From Pascua guehoae (taxonomy: Eukaryota > Basidiomycota > Tremellomycetes > Trichosporonales > Trichosporonaceae), in NCBI GenBank assembly GCA_001600415.1, contig BCJX01000007.1, positions 124,001 through 188,000 on the forward strand: a DNA stretch of 64,000 nt. Reading direction: 5' to 3'. Under the pieces are notes generated by a model. The model was given only the letters and a program-made list of their open reading frames with translations, was not told the origin of the DNA and searched no databases. Below are positions 1 to 11,883 of the stretch, piece by piece. The position numbers were made by a program, and so were the translations under genes. Every line of letters starts with the position of its first letter. The first letter of the stretch is position 1.

Positions 1-367
1 CGTAGCGCCACCGCGTTTCAGAAACGTCACTGAACGCGTCGCGCGCGCGGTGCTTGAACGCTGTCATCTGCAATGTCGGTGCTTCAAAGTCGAAAAAATC
101 TCGGTGGGTGGGGATAAACAACGCTGTGCGCCCTCCTGGGTTGTTTATATACCCAAAATCCAAGGCCCCATGGCCTCTAATTGCACCCCCCACTTTGTGA
201 ATGTGACCCTGAGACCTGGGGACATGGGAGGGGGGCAACAGGTGACCTTCTGTGTCACCACTCTTACCTCATTGGAAACCCCCACTCTCTGCTCATTCCT
301 CTGTCTCTCTCTCACCACCTTCCCCTCCCACCTCTCGACCTCCTCCACCTCCGTCGACGTTCAAAAC
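1..367. other. upstream region of the methyltransferase gene
   Basis: No gene is supported. The last 120 bases before position 368 are pyrimidine-rich (CTCT/CACC runs), as expected for a fungal 5' leader. The open frame that starts near 50 continues into the methyltransferase only because no stop intervenes; its early residues look like nothing known. Confidence 0.5.
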
Positions 368-3300
368 ATGGCGCCGCGCACCGCCAACGGTGGTGAGTTA
401 CCAAAACAACACGAAAAGACCCTGTGGCCTGTGACACATCACGACGCCAGTGATAACAACACTTACCACAACATTCCGGCACCGTCACTCACCCGCCGAT
501 ACATGCTAACACCGGTCCAGTCGGCGGCACCCAAAACGACCCGATCTTCGTCGACTCATCGGATAGCGACGACGCGCCGGCGCGACCTCCGACCCCGTCC
601 CAACGCCGCAAAGGAAAGAGCAAGACGAAGATCAAGAAGAGACTCGGGCCGCAGCGCAAGCCCGGTTCGTACGCGTGGGTTGGGCTCGATTCGTCTGGCG
701 CGTCAAGCTCGGATGATATCATCCGCGCCATTGAGCGCAGGACGGAGAAGAACCAGCAACGCTCAAACCTGGGTATGTACCACAGTCTTGATCACCGTCG
801 CCATGCACCGGTCGGTTCTTGCCTTCCCTTGCTTCTTGCGGGCAAGAGTGACAAGAGTGATGGACTGGCGTGCCTTCCTCGCTACTACCCACACACCTTC
901 CTTGCTTTTAAACCCAGCATTGTTGCCCCGTGCGCAGCCATGTGCAATGTTGGGTGTTCCCACGCACAGTTCGCTTCCGTGTGCACCGTTCGCTCCGATC
1001 GCTCTCTCCTGGGAGCGCCCTGTGTGCTGCCGAGCATCAAGCAAGCGGTGTCCCGACGTGTCCGAAGTCTGGTCCACCACTACCACTTGCATAACTCTCC
1101 TGTTGCGCCAATGCCTTTGTCTCAAAACTCACAATGCAGCCAAGAGTCCTGTCAATAAATCCGCGTCCCCGGCGGTCAAGCGCTCCTCGACATCTTCAAC
1201 TGCCTCGCCAGTCCGCTGTAAGTCACCGAATATGCCGATGCACCGGCTGACACCACTAGCTCGAGGGAACTTTGACTGTGCGCTCACATTACTCACCTTG
1301 CCCTTGCTGACCATAGCTCCTTCCTCATCACAACCTATCGCTTCTTCCTCCTCCCAACCCGTTGTAGCGAGGAAACGCACCCGTGTCTCCAGCGCATTCC
1401 ACGGCAACGCAGAGGCAGGACCCTCGCGACGACCGGCCGAGATCTCGAGCGATGACGATAGGGGCCACCGCCACAAGCGGGCTCGTCGTTTGTCCCAACT
1501 GGGCCATAGCAGTGCTAATGGCTTCAACGGTGCGACAGAACTCTCCAGCCCACCACCAGCCGCTGGGATCTTACAGGAGACCAGCGGTGCTGGGTCATGG
1601 TCGCACCCGATCCCGCTCGGGAGGCGTCCATCGCCGCCATCAACACCGCCACCACCCCCTCTGTCCTCTCAACCACCTTCATCATCCATCTTATCGGAGA
1701 CGACAGGCACCGACTCTTGGTCGCACCCTGGGCAGCTTATGGCGCCACGGCGCTCCACTCCGGATGCTACACCTCATGACCGGCACAAGCAGAAGGCCCG
1801 CAAGCACATGGGCGCCAAGCGCCCACAGCGTCGACAGTCGGCATCAATCACACCACCTCAACCCAATGGCCCTGCGCCTGATGACTCTCTGTTACATTCC
1901 CCCCGCGCTGGGCCATCGTGGCGGACTGTCCAGCAGCAGGAGCGCGAGGCGACGCCAGAGGTCAACGATGGGAAGGTGAACGGATCCGCGACACCTGTGG
2001 CTGCCGCTGCCGCTGCCGCTTCACCGCCAGCGCCTCAAGCAGAGCAGCGCGCCATCTCGCCCGCTCTCGTGAATGGCGCAAACACCCCGCCACCAGTAGC
2101 AGGATCATCGACCAACGATGACCCTTTCGAATTGCCAGCTCTGCCCACCGATAGCATACCCCCATCCCCGCGCGAGGATGCTCGAGCGCTGGCCCTGGCA
2201 CAGTCGCCGCTGGCAGTTCCAAAAGCAGGGGCATCTCGTGGGTCGGCTCAGGCCCCATCTGCTGCGGTGCGCGATCCGTCTCCTATCGTAGCCCAATCGT
2301 CTCCTGCCGTCGATTCGTCTCCTGCCGTGCGCGATTCGTCTCCTGCCGTGCGCGACGCGTCCCCTGCCGTGCGCGACGCTTCTCCTGCCGTGCGCGACCC
2401 GTCTCCTGCAGTTCGCAACCCGTCTCCTACTACAGTTCACGATCCGTCTCCAGAACCGGCGCCGATGAGCGATAGCCTCGCCGATATTCTAAGCAGCCTC
2501 CATGATAGCCTTGGGGATAGCCTCAATGACGACACTGCCCTCGACAGCGACAGCGACATCGACATCGAAAACGACGTTGATGTCTCTGAGGGGCTCCCAG
2601 CCTTAGCTCTTCCCGACTTTAGGCCATATCTTCCGTCGGCCGTTGCGGGTGTTCCTGACAACGACGCTGTCGACCTCTCAACGCAAGAATCAAGTCGTCG
2701 GAGCGAGCCACTGTTCATTGCGTCGGACACGCCCGAGCCATCACCTCAGCCTCCAGCCATTGCCGTGCCCGAGGAAGATGTAGCGCGAGTTCACGATCTC
2801 GTGGCCAGCCCGCCGGTGGGCATGGACTTGGACCTCGCTTTGCAAGGCCGGTCCCCATCGGTCGAGATCATTACCAAGCTCCACACGCCTTTTGAAGAAG
2901 GTACCATCACGGCCATGACGACGCAGGACTGGGAGATGGAACAGCCCATCCCAGAGCGTCGCGGCAAGGCGAAGCGGGGCGTCGACATGGCGACTGTGGA
3001 CAAGTTCCAACGGTGCCTGTCCGCTATCCGCGAGCGCCCATTATTACACTCGGCCATCTTCGAGACCTTCATCAGCCATGCAACAGCAGTCGACGAGCCC
3101 ACTGCGCCCGAGATCAAGATTGTCAACGAGGTCGATTTTCCTGGCGGCCCGCCCGAGTTCGAGTTTGAATACTCGAATAAGATGATCTACCACCAAGACG
3201 TCCCCGAGCCTGAACTCGGCAAGGGCTGCGAGTGCCTGGGTCCATGCGACCCGACGAACATGGACTGCTCGTGTGTTCGCCGTCAGCAGCTCTACTTTTA

Positions 3301-4816
3301 CGACACGCTCCATACTGGGTTTGCATACACCGAGTGAGTTGAGCTTGTGCCTTTTCCTTGCGCCACCGCACACACGTCATTTACCAAACACTAACTTTGT
3401 AGCAATGAGTCTGTCAAGCAGAACGACTGCCCCATCTGGGAGTGCGGGAAGACTTGCGGATGCCCTCCGTCGTGCCGCAACCGCGTGAGTGCAGGCGCTC
3501 ATGATAGTGTCGACTTTTCACGGCTTCGAAGGAAGCTAACGACTCAGGTCATCCAACGTGGGCGTACCTCAGAGGTCAAGGTCGAAATCTTCAAAACTGT
3601 ACGTCATTCCCACCGCCAGTTGTGCTTACTACTACATAAAAACAAGGGCTGGGGTGTTCGTACAGCGACTGAAATTCCTCGTGGTCGCTTCGTTGGCGTC
3701 TACGCCGGGGAGCTGATCACAGAGGCCGAGAGCGAACGTCGGGGAAAAATGTACGACGCGATTAATAAGACGTATCTCTTTGACCTCGACGGGTATCAGA
3801 TTGTCAAGCCACCAGACGGTTTGGAGGACATTGACCTTCGGGCCTATGAGTTGGCACAAATTGTCAAGAAGCGCGCCGACGATGACCCAGCCTACTCGGC
3901 GTACTCTGGTGGGTCGCTGGTTGCCAAAGACGTCAACTCTGTTTGCTAACAACTGCAGTTGACGCATACCATTACGGGGTAGGTGTCTCGTTGATTAATG
4001 CCTTGATACTGATCGCACTTCTTCATCCTCTTTCGTACAGAATGTGAGTTCATCGTCATGTGGTGCCGGCTGACCGCCCAGTTCACCCGTTTCATCAACC
4101 ACTCGTGCAACCCAAATGTTGTCATTATGCAGGCTTACGTGGAGGTGCGTCCCGTATACTCCCGCATTGATGGCAAGCTGACCTCTCTCAGGATTACCAC
4201 CCCGAACGACCTCTGTAAGTAAACGCTGTGCCCGGCATAGTTCCTCATCTGACATTGTACCAGTCTGGTCATGTTTGCACGCCGTGACATTGGTGCAGGC
4301 GAGGAGCTCTGTATTTCATACAAAGGCATTCAAGTGAGTTTAATACTGTTTGGCGACTTGCGGCTGCTGATTCCTCAGGACGACGATCCTTGGGCGCCCA
4401 TGTCGCCTGAGATCGGCCCCTCAAACCTGACGCCGTATGGCCGCCAGCATAACAAGAAGCAAATGCAGACGACGGCCATGCATGTCAGCCCCACAAAGTC
4501 GATGGCGAGGAAGCACATTTGCTACTGGTATGTTGCAGAGTCTCACTGTCTCGAGATTGACACTGTCACAGTGGGGAGCGGAACTGTAATGGTGTCATGT
4601 TTGAGTAGGACTTGCGACGAGCTCGTCGGAGGAGGATGGCGGCCGAGGTACTCGACGACGAGTACGAGGAAGACATTGAGCATTGTATATTTGGCATGTA
4701 GCATTGTAGATTCATTCGTTGTCGCCGCAACGTATGGCGTGGGTGGTGTGGGCCCGTTGCCATCAACTTGGTGGTATACCCAAACCTCGCCAGTTCCCAG
4801 CACGGAACTCTCGTAA
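368..4816 (+). CDS. clr4: Histone H3 lysine-9 methyltransferase, Clr4/SUV39 type (pre-SET, SET, probable post-SET)
   Basis: Family role (known): methylation of histone H3 Lys9 to nucleate heterochromatin. Exons read as 368-392, 521-772, 1140-1217, 1317-3333, 3403-3484, 3548-3598, 3647-3908, 3959-3978, 4041-4043, 4082-4144, 4192-4214, 4264-4333, 4379-4527 and about 4606-4816; the frame closes at about 1,101 residues. The long N-terminal half is acidic/Ser/Pro-rich with SPAVRD-like repeats, and I see no chromodomain. The pre-SET zinc cluster is the run CECLGPCDPTNMDCSC plus CPIWECGKTCGCPPSCRNR. SET motifs include GWGVRT, GNFTRFINHSCNPN and ELCISYKG. The last splice is uncertain: acceptor 4605 gives a post-SET-like CYCRTC, acceptor 4608 gives CYWTC. 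The frame after it runs about 70 unremarkable residues, so the true end could be earlier. The start at 368 is chosen because the next exon joins cleanly through a consensus donor. Confidence 0.87.
2275..2445 (+). repeat. coding tandem repeat (SPAVRD units) in the methyltransferase
   Basis: About nine 15-24-nt units, each encoding variants of S-P-A-V-R-D/N, lie in the disordered N-terminal half. The third positions differ little between units, which suggests recent slippage or unit conversion. Confidence 0.85.
4041..4043 (+). other. 3-nt micro-exon (AAT, Asn) of the methyltransferase gene
   Basis: The upstream intron 3979-4040 (gtaggt...gtacag) and downstream intron 4044-4081 (gtgagt...gctgac...cccag, 38 nt) leave one codon, AAT. 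Including it gives Tyr-Gly-Asn-Phe-Thr-Arg-Phe-Ile-Asn-His, the expected G-N-x-x-R-F-I-N-H SET signature. Skipping it would delete the conserved Asn. Confidence 0.8.
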
Positions 4817-5641
4817 TGCCCACTTTCTGGGGCTATTACAGACGAGGTCATGTGCAGGGTAATCAATCCTCTGTCATGGAGCTGAGGTTGGATGGCCTAG
4901 ACTACCAGCGGTTCAGAGCTTAATTATTGCCCGTTTGAATTGCTGGTCGACTGAATGCAGCCGATGGCTGGCTGGCAGGCTGACGGTAGATACAGGCCTG
5001 ATAGGCAAGGCAACAAGCAAGCCAACCAACAAGGGGGCGGAAGCAATTTGGTAATACCAAACGGGCAAATGGGGATTTGAAAACGGCAGAGGTTAATCGA
5101 TGGTGTATTCGAAATTTGACATTGACCCAAAAGGAAGGCTGCCAGCTACCTGCCTACAGTACAGGCCTACAGGCCTACAGGACCCGTCAATGCCCCCTCC
5201 CCTTCCTTCCTTTCCCAACCCCCCCCCACCCCCAACTACGGGGATCCAAGAGATGCTATTTCCCAACTTTTGCATTAACCATCCGCCCCTTCAACACACC
5301 TTTTCTACTACTTTGTTAATCCTCACCCCCCATCCACCCAAAAACACACCCACCCACTTCGCGGCGACCTCTTATTATCAACAAACTACTCTACTACTCC
5401 CATTCCGCGTGAGTTTGTCAAACAACAACCACACCACCACCACCACCCGTTTGATGCATTCCACTTTGCTCTCCCACCCCTCCCTCACTGCCTTACTCGT
5501 CCTTCCTCCCTCCCCCATCCATGTGTCTTCTCACGTCCTATCCACTGCTACCCCAACGGCAACCACGCACCCAGCGGCAACCGCCGGCAGAATGTAAACA
5601 AATGACGTCTAACCCCCGCAGCACCGCGTACCCCACCCACC
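4817..5641. other. intergenic region and 5' leader of the HMG-box gene
   Basis: There is no supported ORF. From 5190 on, the + strand is strongly C/T-rich. A probable 5'-UTR intron runs from GTGAGT at 5409 to CAG at 5621 with a branch site TCTAAC, leaving a short leader just before the ATG at 5642. Confidence 0.55.
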
Positions 5642-7002
5642 ATGTCGGCCGTCACGTACGAGGAGATGGAGGCCAAGCGCCAGGAGGTGAGCTCTCCCTG
5701 CCCCATACGCCGCTCTCGCCTTTGGGCCGATCTACTGCGTGCATCCACGGTCACCCCCATCCATGCCAACCAGCGTACAAGCCAAAGCGGGAGGCTGGCT
5801 GTGGGACATTTGACGCGCGCCACCGACGCGTCCACTGCACCAATCAGCCCACCCTCGCACCCCCGTACCCACCCAATGGGCACACCCACCGCGTCCAACA
5901 CGTCCTAACCCCAGATGATCACGGCGTTCAAGGACATTGCGTCGGCCATGACGCGCTGCGTCGCCATCATTGAAGACTACACGCGCGTCGCGCCGTCGAC
6001 GCTCACGACCACGGCCGCCCTCTCGGCCATTGAGCACACGGTCGCCGCCGATGCGTTAGCCGCTGCTGCCGGCGGCAAGTCGAAGCGCGCACGCAAGGAA
6101 AAGAAGCCCAAGGACCCCAACGCTCCCAAGCGTCCCCCCTCGGCATACCTGTTGTTCCAGAACGATGTCCGCGACGAGATTCGCCGGGCCAACCCCGAGA
6201 TGCCCTACAAGGAGATTCTCAGCGTCATCGCGGCGCGCTGGAAGGAGCTCGACGACGCGGCGCGCAAGGTGAGCAAGGCGTGGCCATGTTGGGCATGTCA
6301 TGGGCAGGAGTCGAGTACACGCGGCTGCACCCATGCATGCACACTGGGCCACCCGCGACAACCCCGTCCCCGCACCCACTCACACGCAGGTGTACGACGA
6401 CGCGTACAATGACGCGACGAGCCAGTACCGTGCGGCCGACGAGGCGTACAAAATTGTGAGTGCCGCCCTGCCGTACCACCTCGTGAGTAGTGCTCTGCGA
6501 CCTGGTTGCCAATGTGCAACGCGTCAAGTTTGCAGACTGCACGACACGCGAACGCTCCGCGAGACAGACCCGAGACCGCACCCCAGAAGTACCCCACAGC
6601 ACCCCAGCAGCACCCCAGAAGCACCCCAGAACCCCAGCAGAACCCCCAGTGAAAGAAAACCCCATCCCTGACCTGGTGTAGCACGGCAATGTAGTGGCAG
6701 CACCGGCGCCCGTGGTCTCGGACGACGACTCGTCGTCCGAAGACTCTAGTTCGGAGGTGGTGCGTGTTGATTTCTTCACCCCGGCGCGGTCGTTGACCGC
6801 TGCCACCCCCGCACGCAACTGACACGAGATACAGGGTGTGCCCACGCTCGCGACGCCCACGCCCGTCAAAAAGGACCGGAAGCGGAAGAACAAGGACGAG
6901 GAGGTCGTTGCCCCTGTGCCGACGAGCGACAAGAAGATTGTGCGTGTCGTGTTGAGCTCGCCTAGATGTGCAGTGCTGACTGAACAGAGGAAGAAGAAGT
7001 AA
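5642..7002 (+). CDS. HMG-box nuclear protein
   Basis: Predicted nuclear, DNA-bending chromatin protein (220 residues). Exons: 5642-5686, 5915-6268, 6390-6455, 6682-6759, 6835-6939, 6988-7002, all in phase, ending AGG AAG AAG AAG TAA. One HMG box sits at residues ~75-140, starting with the typical KKPKDPNAPKRPPSAYLLF and continuing with EILSVIAARWKEL. A basic stretch KSKRARKEKK precedes it. The C-terminal part is an acidic Ser/Asp/Glu run followed by a lysine-rich end, which fits nuclear localisation. The N-terminal ~60 residues are helical and not part of the box. The exon 4 donor could also be three bases earlier (one Val fewer). The fifth intron is 48 nt. It could be a general architectural factor rather than a sequence-specific regulator; the sequence does not decide. 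Confidence 0.88.
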
Positions 7003-7530
7003 TTGCACACGCGCCCTGCATGTGGCCCACGGCACCCTGCACCCTGCGCGCTGCACCTTGCACCATGCAGTGAACACGGCACCACCACCTGCGTCGAGCG
7101 CGCCGAGGATAATTCTCCCCTCGTTCTCCACCACTGCGCTTTGTTTAATTTGCCCGTCTCGTCTTCCCGACTAGTGTTCGTACACGTCGCGTTTGTCTAG
7201 TCCAAAAATGCTTCTTTGTCGAGAGCATGATACCACCGTGTGATGAATCCATTCGATTGTGTAGGAAATATGTGCCATGGCCAGAGTTATATGCTAGTTC
7301 TAATGATGGGTCGCCAGAGCGGCTTTATGTGCATGTATCCGGCGCGACAACTACGAGGGCGTTCCACTGTGGCCCATTGTTGTGGCTGGGATACGCGCCG
7401 GTGGAGGTTCAAGGGTTGACGTATGCTCAACCGCGATCTTTGAATTGCGCCACGGGCCATTCTTTCCACCGTCAACACTTTTACTCGCAAAAACTCGTCC
7501 AACACTTGTTCTACGACAACTCGGCGCGAC
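7003..7530. other. intergenic region between HMG-box and glucosyltransferase genes
   Basis: This holds the 3' end of one gene and the promoter of the next. No ORF resembles a protein family and no RNA gene was seen. Confidence 0.4.
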
Positions 7531-10500
7531 ATGGCGGGAGGTGAGTCCTGGAGGAGCGCGGGATACACTCGGTATGGGAGGGGTATCACCGCCCAGTACA
7601 ACCATGGGCGCGTGACGCCGGCGACGCGCACGCACCGCGCCGAGCAACGCGGTTGCTCTGCGGGCGGGTTTCTGCAAGGCGGGTTTCTGCAAGGCGCGGT
7701 TGCACTGCGACGCGGCGCTGCTCGACGCTGCTCGACGCTCAGCACTCCCGTTCAGAGCTCGGTGCTGACCGTGTCATCCCACCTCCCCCTAACTCTACCC
7801 CCTACCCTCCCCCCTACGCGCTCCCGGCTCCCCGCTTCGCGCGGCGCGGGCGGTGGGTCTGATGATGACGACTGACACACAGGCACGCTCTCGTATGCGG
7901 CGGCGCTCGGCCTGCTCGGGCTCTTTGTCGTCGTGTGGTGTATTTGCCTCAATGGGCTGCGGGTGGCGTGAGTGTCGGACTGGAGGGGAGGGGGAGAGGA
8001 GGCGGAGGAATGGGGGGGGGGGAGGAGAGGGGGAGATGAGGTGGGGATGAGGTGGAGAGGTGGAGACCAGGCGGAGACCAGGCGGAGGAGAGGGCGACGA
8101 GGAGGATGTGGAGACGAGGTGGAGACCGGAGGAGACCCGGGGGAGGAGAGGGGGAGGAGAGGGGGGGGGAGAGGTGGAGGAGAGGTGGAGGAGACGAGGC
8201 CGAGGAGAGGCGGCCGAGGACAGGAGGCCGAGGAGAGGGGAGGAGGAGAGGGAGAGGAGCTGGAGAGGGAGAGGATGGGGCGGGCAGTGACTGTCGGTGT
8301 GGCTGTGGCCAGATCCGTGGCCATGGCCGTCTTGGATTCTGTGCTGTGCTGTGCAAAGATGGCTCTGGCCTGGCCGCTACGGCTTACTCAATGGCTACAA
8401 AGTACGGCCCCAATCACTGTCACTGCTCTGGACCCCCCCCCCCCCCCCNNNNNNNNNNNNNNNNNNNNNNNNNNNNNNNNNCCCTCCCAACCAACCCCCA
8501 GCCCAGACCACACCCTAACCCCAGACTCCACCCCCCCGCCCCCCCGCTCGCCCCCTCGCACCTCGCGTCGCTCCCCGCCACCGACGTCCCGGGCGTCTCG
8601 ATCATCCGGCCCCTGTGCGGCCTCGACAACAACCTGTACATTACGCTCGAGAGCGTCATGCGCCTCGACTATCCGCGCTACGAGGTCGTGTTTGCCGTCC
8701 AGGACGCGGAGGACGAGGCGTTGCCGGTGGTCCGGATGGTGATGGAAAAGTATCCGGGCGTCAGGGCGAGGATTGTCGTTAGTGAGTGACGGGGGGAGGG
8801 GGGGGGAGGGGGGCCTTGGTGTCGGTGGGCTTGGCTCTGGCGTGGGGCGGTGGAGGGCGTTGGTGGCCGTGGTGTGGGCCGTTGGGCGTTGGTGGCCGTG
8901 GTGTGGGTGCCGTTGTCCGTCGTTGGCCGCGCTGGCCGCATCCGTGTCGTTTTCAAAAGGCCTGGTGTAGGTATGGAGGGACGCACACCAATACACAGGC
9001 CGGGCAGGGTCTGAGGGCCGGAATGCGCGGGGGGCCATGAGGGGCATCGGGGACGAAAGACGCCATGTTGGGCGTGAGGACGCTCAAGGCAAGGACTCCC
9101 GGAGACCAGACGTGATGCGAGCGTGGCTGGGAATACTCTAGGCAAGGCCCAAGATTCTTACAGGGTCTGTCTGGTATACCTTGACACAAGCCCAAGATTC
9201 TTGCAGGGCCTGTATGGTATACCGTGAGGGGGAGGGTGGCTCTTGCCGGGAAAAGGGCTCGAGGAGAGTGGATAGGGGAATAGTCGTTTGAGGAACAAAC
9301 ACTAGAAGGGGGTTGGTGAGGGGCCAGGTTTGAGATGGAGTGCGTTGGAAGAGAGAGTGGTTTGAACGAAGCCAGGGGTCAGGTTGAGACGAGTATCATG
9401 GGAGAGAGTGGAGAGTGGGAGAGAATGGGAGAGAGTGGAAGAGAGTGGCAGAGAGTGACAGAGAGTGACAGAGGACTTGGAACAGCCCATGGAGTGCAGA
9501 GCGTCTTGGGACGACGCAATCGGAAGGTATCTCTCTTGGGCGAGTGCAGCCAAACGGGAGGGATATGGAGAGTAGCTTGAGAGACGCAGACGCGACGGAG
9601 AGCTCAGCCTGGCACGTGGAGCGCAGCTAACATTCCCAGACCCGGCCAAAGTCGGCGTCAACCCAAAGGTCAACAACCTCCTGGAGCCCTTCCGCGTCGC
9701 ATCCTATGACATTCTCTGGGTCCTCGACGCGACCATTGCCGTGTCCCCCGGCGTGCTCGGCCGGATGGTCGACGCGTTCGTGTCCCGCGGCACCAAGGCG
9801 CGGACGCGTGGCAACACCGACGCGTCGCCTGGGGATATCGATATTGAGGCCGCGCCGCTCATTGCCGACGACGACCGCCCGGCGCCCGCGCGCGGCGACG
9901 TCGGCCTCGTCCACCAGGTGCCGATTGCGGTCGTCTACCAGCGCGCATGGGGCAGTCGCATCGAACAGGCGTATCTCAACTCGACGCATGCGAAAATGTA
10001 TCTCTGCATTGTGAGTGACAAAGCACTGGGGGAGGGTAAGGAGGTTGGTTAGCTGCTTGGGTGGTCGCATGTTGGCCGCATTTCGGCGTGTAGGGGCGCG
10101 TCTGGGCTATGTCGGGGACGCGATAGGCACCCTGGGTAGCGTTGGGGGCTGTGTCGGGTGCGCATGTGAGGCACGTCGCCGGATAGGGGCGAGAGCCGCG
10201 TCTGGTGTCGCGTACGCCGCAGAGGCGCTGCAGGTTGAGTTTCAACAGTCATGGTGGGGTCCTGTCGACGGCGGGTTGGGTTCGCGTGGATAGTTGTGCG
10301 CTGTCCTCGTAATCTTTGGGCTGGCGTCCGTTGGTCATTGCGCCGGTTATACTGGTGGTCAAGCTGGCGGCCATGGGGTGGTGATGCCGGCCATACTGGG
10401 TAAAGTCGTGCCACCCCGGTGTCAAGTCTGTTGCAGGTGCTTGCGTTGATAAGGGACCTCACTACCCCACACGTTTCCCATCCTTGCACGCCCACTTGCC

Positions 10501-11500
10501 CGCCTTTACACGCCCACTTGCCCGCCTTTACACGCTGTCAGATTCCAAACTTCAGGCTGACACCAGAACAATGTCGCGGTCGAATCGTGCGTCGTGGGCA
10601 AGTCCAACATGTACTCGCGCACCAACATTGCCTCACTCACGACGCCGTCGCCCACGCTGCGCGCGCAGGCGGACCCACCAACGGGTCTGGCCGGCTTTGG
10701 GTCATTCATGGCCGAGGACAACATGATTGCGTTGTCACTGTGGCACGAACTGGGCCTCAAGCACGCCATGACACCCGACGTGGCCCTCGACTACCTCGCG
10801 CCCCTCACTGTGCGCGACTATATTGCGCGGCGCGCGCGGTGGATCCGCGTGCGCAGAAAGATGACGCTGCCAGCTACACTCATGGAGCCGTTTACAGAGT
10901 CGCTCGTCGCGGGCCTCTATGGCGGGTGGGCGTTGCGACGGCTATTCGGCCTGCCCATGTGGCTCACGTTTGTGGCCAATCTCGCGGCTTGGCTCAGTGT
11001 CGACCTCTGTGTCCGCCGCGCCCTCACGCGCAACACGGCGCATATCGGTCCTAAATTCGAGCTGGCAGAGTTTGTCGCTGCCTGGGCTGCGCGCGAAGTC
11101 CTCGCATTCCCCATCTGGCTCTATGCCATGGTTGGCTCGACGGTCGTGTGGCGCGGAAACAGGTATCTGATCCTCGCGTCAGGTGAGTGCTGCGCAGTGG
11201 AAGTGGGTGGTGGTCGGGGNGGGGGTGGGGTTAGCAGTAAGGGTGGCGGGCGTGAGGGTTCAAGTGTAAGCACTGCAAACGCGGATGTGGGTGCTGGTTG
11301 GGGTTTAGGTGTAAGCACCACGGCAAGCCCCGACCAAAGTTCAGGTGCAAGGACAGCCACAGGCGCAAGTGAAGTGCACGTGCGAGTCCAACTGCGAGTG
11401 CAAGGACGAGTCCAAGCATAAATACAAGCTCGAGGCAGCAGGGCGCCCCGACTCCACCGAAGAAGACAAGTTGACACCACAGGCGAGGCCAAGAAACTAG
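7531..11500 (+). CDS. gcs1: Ceramide glucosyltransferase (glucosylceramide synthase)
   Basis: Transfers glucose from UDP-glucose to ceramide in the Golgi/ER membrane (GT21 family, known role). Exons: 7531-7540, 7883-7967, 8525-8781, 9640-10010, 10567-11182, 11340-11500; the frame closes at 499 residues. A signal-anchor helix (SYAAALGLLGLFVVVWCICL) is followed by VSIIRPLCGLDNNLYITLES and YEVVFAVQDAEDEA (first Asp motif), KVGVNPKVNNLLEPF, DILWVLDATI (second Asp), GFGSFMAEDNM (third Asp) and a degenerate Q/RxxRW motif, ARRARW. C-terminal hydrophobic segments lie at ~370-450. The ten-base first exon, ATGGCGGGAG, is accepted because phase, donor and acceptor all fit. The last exon adds a Cys-rich tail (KCTCESNCECKDESK) that I do not recognise in the family. 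Introns are 342, 557 (including Ns), 858, 556 and 157 nt, far longer than those of neighbouring genes. Confidence 0.9.
7975..8285. repeat. purine-only (G/A) tract in glucosyltransferase intron 2
   Basis: Roughly 300 bases of the + strand are almost entirely G and A, built of irregular GGAGAGG-like units. The strand asymmetry is of the kind that can form triplex DNA. Confidence 0.9.
8436..8481. other. assembly gap (33 Ns) after a poly-C run
   Basis: A poly-C run is followed by 33 Ns (8449-8481) inside glucosyltransferase intron 2. The true intron length is unknown. A single further N lies at 11220 in a poly-G context. Confidence 0.97.
9143..9225. repeat. imperfect tandem duplication in glucosyltransferase intron 3
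   Basis: Two ~40-base units containing CCCAAGATTCTT-CAGGG and TGGTATACC follow each other at a period of about 45 bases with a few substitutions. Confidence 0.8.
9399..9476. repeat. GAGAGTGG-type minisatellite in glucosyltransferase intron 3
   Basis: Irregular repeats of GAGAGTGG / AGAGTGACA about 8-11 bases long. The tract is purine-rich on the + strand, like the tract in intron 2. Confidence 0.8.
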
Positions 11501-11883
11501 ACTAGAATACTGTAGATGGGGTATTGCCGTTCCTATGCGATATATCGGTGCTTTCTGGAGATAGGCGGGGGGGGGGGGGGAATGTCGGCTACGATGGTCC
11601 ATTATTGTGCTCGTGAACGAAACGGGACGCGTCGACCGTGCTCAGTAAGGTATGGCGTAGGGATGGTACTGCACAGTGTCATGTACCCAGCACTTTAAAC
11701 GGCTTTTATGTTTGCCTTGCTAAAGTGGCGTTGCATGAGAGGTGGGGGTTGATGGTCGAGTGGCTACAGTAGTGGCGTTCGGCGAGCCGTTGCCTTGGGA
11801 AGTTGGATCCCCAACCGTCCCCAACCATCCCCAACCGCCCCTGCATGAGCGGCAAAAGGATGGCATGCGCCGATGCACACGGC
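11501..11883. other. intergenic region downstream of the glucosyltransferase gene
   Basis: No gene is visible. It contains a poly-G run at about 11569-11580 and short CCCCAACC repeats at about 11810-11840. Confidence 0.4.

Noticed and set aside
50..367. Extension of the methyltransferase ORF upstream to position 50
   Set aside because: The upstream residues are low-complexity, and the ATG at 368 joins to the next exon by a consensus donor; a promoter and leader are more likely there.
7870..7885. C/D-box snoRNA-like TGATGA...CTGA in the glucosyltransferase intron
   Set aside because: The boxes are only a few bases apart, leaving no guide region; the CTGAC is the branch site.
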